Below, one piece after another: positions 14,420-17,811 of a DNA stretch of 17,811 bases (within the stretch, counting starts at the first letter, position 1; each line of letters starts with the position of its first letter). Origin of the DNA: VBCK01 sp035511515 (lineage in GTDB: Bacteria > Pseudomonadota > Gammaproteobacteria > Burkholderiales > Burkholderiaceae_F); the NCBI GenBank assembly GCA_035511515.1, contig DATKFG010000024.1:1-17811 (forward strand). The letters run 5' to 3'. A model generated the notes under the pieces. That model was given only the letters and a program-made list of their open reading frames with translations, made no database searches and was not told the DNA's origin. The position numbers and the translations under genes were made by a program.

Positions 14420-15961
14420 CTAGCGAGGCGTGGGCCGGCCGCGCTCGGCTTCGGCCGCCGGCGCATGAGACGGCGCGGCGCCCGCGTGAGCCTCCGGGGC
14501 GGCGGCCGCTTCGGCCGGGCCGGGACGCGCCACTTGAGCCGGCTCGACCGTGGCGGGATGCGCCGCTTGATGCGGCGCGGCGATCGCCGCTTCGTTGTGT
14601 GGGATCGGGCGCCCGGTTGAGCGCTCGGGCTCGGACGACTGTGGCGCTGCCACCGGCGCCAGGTACGTCACCGGCGTCGAATTCCACCGCGAGGGCGGCG
14701 GCTGCAGCGTGCGCGCAACGGGTCGCGACTGCTGCACCGTTTCGCGGTTGACCCAGGTCACCGCACCCGCGTTGTGCTGGTAGGCGTAGTGCGGCGTCGC
14801 GTCCGGCGCAGTCGCTTGCGACGCCAGGCCGGCACTGCGCCGCAGGTTCTGGAAATTCACGCTCTGCACGTAATGGGGCGAGGCGCGATAGGCGGGTACA
14901 TAGATATCGGCGGGCCCCAGCGGGGACCAGCCAACCACCCCGGTCGAGCCCGCAGCGCCGCCGTGCCACACCACCAGGCAGGGCGCATACATCGGCCGCG
15001 CAGCGTACTGGCCCGGCACCCAGCCCCACCGCCCATTCAGCAACGCCCAGCGGCCGTAGTGAAACGGGGCAAAGCCCCAGGGCGCCTCGTCGATCCAGGT
15101 CCATCCCCATGGCGCCACCCAGGCCCAGCGGCCGAAGCGGTACGGCACCCAGCCGGCCTGCACGGAGGCGGGGAACCAGATCTGACCGTAATCGGCGACG
15201 GTGCGCCACTGGCCATACTGATCCAGGCTCTCGACCCCGGTCGTCTCGGGCGACACGTAGCGGACGCTGCGCAGCGCCTCGTCGCGCCGGTCCAGTGGAG
15301 CGACCCAGTCATCGAAAGCATCGGCCCGCGCAGTGACCATCTGCACGCGCGGGATCGGTTCGCCGCTGACGTCGGCACGCTGCCCGCCGGCCACGGTGAA
15401 CGCCGAGGCGCCCGTCAGGATGCGCGCGTAACCGGTCGCCACCGTCAGCGAGGTCACTCCGGCAACGCGGTCGACATCGAGGCGGTAGCGCCCCACATCG
15501 TCCAACACGATGCGCTCGCGCGCAGTCGTCAGATCGATATCGGCGAGCGTGTCGCGATTTCGCGGGTGCAGCTGCACGACGCCGCGCTGAACCACCAGTT
15601 CGATCGTCTCGTCGTCGATCCGGACGAAATCGACGTCGGTGTCCGCGTCGACCCAGACCGCCAGCGAGCCGATGCGGATTTCGGCGCGGCTGCCCGCGTC
15701 CGTGGTGAAGTTCTGCTCGCTGGTGATCGGCCAGTTGATGGTCGCGGCCTGCCGCTGGCCCGAGCCCATGTCGGTCAGCGTGCCGGTTCCGGCCAGCAGG
15801 CTCAGGCGCCCGACCCGCCCCGGCGGATCGGCTTCGGAGGCGTCCTGGTCGACGCTGGACTGCGCGGCGCCGTTCAATCCCAGCACCGCGGCCAGCAGCA
15901 CCACAGCGGCGCCCTGGGCCGCGCGCCGCCCGCCACTGCCGCTCTGCGCCAAGCGCGCCAT
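14420..15961 (-). CDS. Exported FecR-domain / DUF6600-like protein with Trp-rich repeats
   Basis: This is a 513-residue exported protein. A twin-Arg-containing, hydrophobic signal sequence lies at about residues 12-34 (ending NGAAQ). A FecR-like beta-rich domain follows at about 85-190 ('GSRAEIRIGSLAVWVDADTDVDF', 'LVVQRGVVQLHPR'). A Trp/Gly/Pro-rich region covers about 250-350 with repeated units: 'GQWRTVADYGQIWFP', 'AGWVPYRFGRWAWVAPWGWTW', 'APWGFAPFHYGRWALLNGRWGWVPG'. This is the pattern of DUF6600 proteins in beta- and gammaproteobacteria, whose function is not established. The last 110 residues are a Pro/Ala-rich, disordered tail. The ATG at complement 15959-15961 is used; a GTG at 15997 is an alternative. 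No clear Shine-Dalgarno sequence is visible for either. It is divergent from the CinA-like gene across 65 nt. Unlike true FecR proteins it has no FecI sigma or receptor partner beside it. Confidence 0.85.
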   Translation of the reverse strand: MARLAQSGSGGRRAAQGAAVVLLAAVLGLNGAAQSSVDQDASEADPPGRVGRLSLLAGTGTLTDMGSGQRQAATINWPITSEQNFTTDAGSRAEIRIGSLAVWVDADTDVDFVRIDDETIELVVQRGVVQLHPRNRDTLADIDLTTARERIVLDDVGRYRLDVDRVAGVTSLTVATGYARILTGASAFTVAGGQRADVSGEPIPRVQMVTARADAFDDWVAPLDRRDEALRSVRYVSPETTGVESLDQYGQWRTVADYGQIWFPASVQAGWVPYRFGRWAWVAPWGWTWIDEAPWGFAPFHYGRWALLNGRWGWVPGQYAARPMYAPCLVVWHGGAAGSTGVVGWSPLGPADIYVPAYRASPHYVQSVNFQNLRRSAGLASQATAPDATPHYAYQHNAGAVTWVNRETVQQSRPVARTLQPPPSRWNSTPVTYLAPVAAPQSSEPERSTGRPIPHNEAAIAAPHQAAHPATVEPAQVARPGPAEAAAAPEAHAGAAPSHAPAAEAERGRPTPR

Positions 15962-16026
15962 CAGTGCCGCAACGTGCGGGTGCGAGTTCAGGTGCACAAT
16001 CCCACGCCGACTGTGCGAGGTGGAGG

Positions 16027-16815
16027 ATGCCGCTGCGTTTCGGGCTGTTCGTAATCGGCGATGAAATCCTGTCGGGCAAGCGCTCCGACCGGCATCTGCA
16101 CCGGGTGATCGAGCTGCTGTCGGCGCGCGGTCTGCACCTGCGATGGGCGCAGTACCTGCCGGACGAGCGGGCAACGTTGATCGAGGCGTTCCGGCGCAGC
16201 TTCGCCGGCGAGGACGTGGTGTTCAGCTGCGGCGGAATCGGTTCGACCCCGGACGACCATACGCGCCAGGCGGTGGCTGCAGCGTTGGGCCGCGAGCTGG
16301 TGCTTCATCCGGAAGCGGCCGCGTTGATCGCCGCGCGCGCGGCCCAGCTCGGCCAGCCCGACATGACCACACCCGAAAATCGCCAGCGGCTGACGATGGG
16401 GGAATTTCCGCAGGGCGCCCGCATCATTGCCAATCCGTACAACGGCATTGCCGGATTCGCGCTGGAGCGGCACCACTTCTTCCCGGGCTTTCCGGCGATG
16501 GCATGGCCGATGCTCGAGGCGGTGCTCGATGCGGAGTACCGCGGCCACTTCAATTCGGAGCCGGTCGCAGAGCGCTCGCTGCTGGTGTTCGGAACGCCGG
16601 AATCCGCGCTGGTGCCGCTGATGCTGCAGCTCGAGCGGGAATTTCCGGGCGTGCGCACCTTCAGCCTGCCGTCGCTGGGCGATGGCCAGGACGGACGCAT
16701 CGCCCGCCGTCACATCGAGCTGGGGGTGAAGGGGCCGCCGGACAAGATCGATGCCGCGTTCGAGGCGCTGCGGCGCGCGGCGCAGCAAAGCGGCCTGGAG
16801 CATTCGAGCAGCTGA
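16027..16815 (+). CDS. Molybdopterin-binding (MoaB/CinA N-terminal) domain protein
   Basis: This is a 262-residue cytoplasmic protein with the MoCF-biosynthesis fold. Motifs are 'VIGDEILSGKRSDRH' (residues 8-22), 'FSCGGIGSTPDDHT' near 67-80 (the family's GGxGxTxDD loop), 'ANPYNGIAGF' near 138-147 and 'FPGFPAMAWPM' near 154-164. The C-terminal CinA amidase domain is absent, so it is the short form often annotated as competence/damage-inducible protein A or molybdopterin-binding protein. In CinA the related domain hydrolyses ADP-ribose; the role of the short form is not settled. The ATG at 16027 has GGTGGAGG directly upstream, an excellent ribosome binding site. No molybdenum-cofactor gene is adjacent. 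Confidence 0.88.
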   Translation: MPLRFGLFVIGDEILSGKRSDRHLHRVIELLSARGLHLRWAQYLPDERATLIEAFRRSFAGEDVVFSCGGIGSTPDDHTRQAVAAALGRELVLHPEAAALIAARAAQLGQPDMTTPENRQRLTMGEFPQGARIIANPYNGIAGFALERHHFFPGFPAMAWPMLEAVLDAEYRGHFNSEPVAERSLLVFGTPESALVPLMLQLEREFPGVRTFSLPSLGDGQDGRIARRHIELGVKGPPDKIDAAFEALRRAAQQSGLEHSSS

Positions 16816-16820
16816 TCGAC

Positions 16821-16851
16821 AAAAAAAAGCCTGGTCACTGGGACCAGGCTT
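16821..16851 (-). terminator. Strong Rho-independent terminator for the phasin transcript
   Basis: AAGCCTGGTC and GACCAGGCTT pair in a 10-bp stem with a 5-nt loop. On the minus strand it is followed by a run of eight T residues. It points away from the phasin gene, about 155 nt past its stop. On the plus strand there is no U-tract behind the stem, so it serves the CinA-like gene poorly. Confidence 0.9.
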
Positions 16852-17005
16852 GAAAAGCACCACCAAAGGAGGAGACAGAAGGAGGTTTGGACGCAAGGTC
16901 CAAACTAGTGGTGCCAAGGAGACGTTGTGAAGGCCGGGCAGTCCTCCGCTCAAGCGCAGCAAGGCACGATCAGCATTGAGTAACTGGAAGCGGCCATCCG
17001 CAGGT
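16852..17005 (-). ncRNA. Structured phasin 3' UTR, candidate small RNA with anti-Shine-Dalgarno motifs
   Basis: This is the stretch between the phasin stop and its terminator. On the minus strand GTTTGGAC and GTCCAAAC (16885-16892 and 16898-16905) form an 8-bp hairpin. GCACCAC and GTGGTGC (16857-16863 and 16908-16914) can enclose it. The strand between them is pyrimidine-rich and carries CCTCCTT twice (complement of 16866-16872 and 16879-16885), with CTCCTT again at complement 16916-16921. CCUCCUU is the anti-Shine-Dalgarno sequence of 16S rRNA. Together with the strong terminator this looks like a 3'-UTR-derived regulatory RNA able to pair with ribosome binding sites. No promoter of its own was found, so it would be released by processing. 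Confidence 0.35.
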
Positions 17006-17575
17006 TCAGCCGACCCTCTTCGCTTTGGCCTTGACGGCGTCGTTGGCGGCGTTGGCGGCGTTGACGGTCGCCGAAGCGGCCGCGGCAAAATTCGACTCGT
17101 ACCAGTCGGCGGCCTGCTTGGCAGCCTTGCTGACCGTGTCAAACGCGGTGTTGGACGCTGCAACCGCGCTCTTGAACATCGACAGTGCGGGTTCCGAGCC
17201 GGCCGGAGCGTTCTTGGTGGCGAATTCGATTATTTCGGTGACCTTGCGATTGCCATCGGCGAGCTGCGCTTCGACGATCTTGGAGATCTCGGCGCCGGCG
17301 CCGCTGGCGATGCCGTAGATATTGCGCGAGTAGCTCACCGCCTTCTCGATCGTGGGCTGGCTCAGCGTGCTCGACAGCGCGACGAGCTCTTGCACGTCCT
17401 TGGCGCCGAGCAGTGTTTGGGTGGTGTCGGCCGCGTCCTGCATCAGGGCCTTGGCCGCGGCGAGGTTCAGGGTCACCAGTTTTTCGGTGGCGTTGAAAAC
17501 CGTGTGTCCGAGCGTGTTCAGCGCATCGAGCTGGCCCTTTTGCAACTCGACGAATTGAGCTGGCGTTGCGTACAT
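17006..17575 (-). CDS. phaP: Phasin family protein (polyhydroxyalkanoate granule-associated)
   Basis: This is a 189-residue amphipathic, mostly helical protein of the Phasin_2 type found in Burkholderiales. It coats polyhydroxyalkanoate granules and controls their size and number. The N-terminus 'MYATPAQFVELQKGQLDALNTL' and the following 'KLVTLNLAAAKALMQD' are typical. The C-terminal part is the Ala/Lys-rich coiled region 'DTVSKAAKQAADWYESNF', ending in AKAKRVG. Length matches PhaP1 (about 190 residues). The ATG at complement 17573-17575 has GGAGAA about 7 nt upstream; the longer open frame upstream is non-coding leader. It has its own promoter and terminator and is therefore monocistronic. 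No phaC or phaR gene is in the window. Confidence 0.95.
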   Translation of the reverse strand: MYATPAQFVELQKGQLDALNTLGHTVFNATEKLVTLNLAAAKALMQDAADTTQTLLGAKDVQELVALSSTLSQPTIEKAVSYSRNIYGIASGAGAEISKIVEAQLADGNRKVTEIIEFATKNAPAGSEPALSMFKSAVAASNTAFDTVSKAAKQAADWYESNFAAAASATVNAANAANDAVKAKAKRVG

Positions 17576-17639
17576 GTGCTGTTCTCCAGAGTCTTTGGTG
17601 GTTCCGAAAATCCGACGTGTCTCTCTATCTGACTGGCCA

Positions 17640-17681
17640 CCCTTTGCCAGGGCGGTGCGGCTTGGTGCACCGCACAAAGGG
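17640..17681. repeat. Imperfect palindrome at the phasin transcript 5' end
   Basis: CCCTTT (17640-17645) pairs with AAAGGG (17676-17681), and inside it GTGCGG (17655-17660) pairs with CCGCAC (17670-17675). It starts just downstream of the -10 box, so the mRNA would begin within a hairpin. It could stabilise the abundant phasin mRNA or be an operator for a repressor such as PhaR. Confidence 0.5.
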
Positions 17682-17682
17682 A

Positions 17683-17710
17683 ATTCTATGCTGCTATGCA
17701 CAAAAGTCAA
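17683..17710 (-). promoter_or_regulatory. Sigma-70 type promoter of the phasin gene
   Basis: On the minus strand TTGACT (complement of 17705-17710) and TAGAAT (complement of 17683-17688) are separated by 16 bp. Each hexamer matches the consensus at five of six positions. The predicted start is near 17676, leaving a leader of about 100 nt. The 100 bases upstream (17711-17811) are A/T-rich compared with the rest of the window, as expected of an upstream promoter element. I see no gene in that stretch. Confidence 0.7.
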
Positions 17711-17811
17711 GCCAAAAATGCGCCATCGAGCGATATCCGAGCACGGTTCTCGGGTTTCGACATTTGGAGTAAAACAGTTTAAAAACAACACACTGCACAC
17801 AACTATTTAGC

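Noticed and set aside
16927..16983. An 18-codon plus-strand open frame starting with GTG after AAGGAG
   Set aside because: It is too short and has no recognisable sequence; the AAGGAG/AAGGAGG runs are better explained as the complement of anti-Shine-Dalgarno motifs in the phasin 3' region.

Overview
The window is a GC-rich chromosomal segment from a proteobacterium, most likely a betaproteobacterium close to the Burkholderiales. The evidence is a two-domain ArgA next to a YggX-type protein and divergent from a full-length HrpA with a DUF3418-type tail, a short phasin that implies polyhydroxyalkanoate granules, and a FecR/DUF6600-type envelope protein. Codon use is strongly GC-biased throughout. 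I see no insertion sequence, prophage, tRNA, rRNA or CRISPR array. The genus cannot be named from this sequence.

Left region (1-6001). The 3' part of an ECF42-like sigma factor gene converges on a minus-strand block. In transcription order this block is argA (N-acetylglutamate synthase), yggX (Fe-S protection), a PnuC-family vitamin transporter, a NadR-like P-loop kinase, a TPP riboswitch, and a TonB-dependent receptor. The coding gaps between the first four are only 10-19 nt. The riboswitch sits between the kinase and the receptor. A hairpin that can hide the receptor's ribosome binding site follows it. Receptor, PnuC-like permease and NadR-like kinase together form a plausible import-and-trap route for thiamine or a related vitamin, so the permease may be of the PnuT type and the kinase may phosphorylate thiamine. 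This is the best candidate here for an under-described system.

Middle region (6002-13302). hrpA diverges from argA across a very short spacer holding a palindromic -10-like box. Behind hrpA lies a nearly perfect 43-bp inverted repeat. Next come three plus-strand genes joined by 4-nt start/stop overlaps: an MHS-family MFS symporter, an uncharacterised 154-residue protein, and a secreted M28 metallopeptidase. A bidirectional terminator closes the group.

Right region (13303-17811). Two minus-strand genes encode a 314-residue Thr/Ser-rich protein with five spaced amphipathic helices and an exported FecR/DUF6600-like protein. A plus-strand MoaB/CinA-type protein follows. Last is a minus-strand phasin gene with its own promoter and a long structured 3' region ending in a strong terminator. 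That 3' region carries two exact CCUCCUU anti-Shine-Dalgarno motifs and may give rise to a small RNA. Genes were recognised by reading the protein sequences; no database search or folding program was run.
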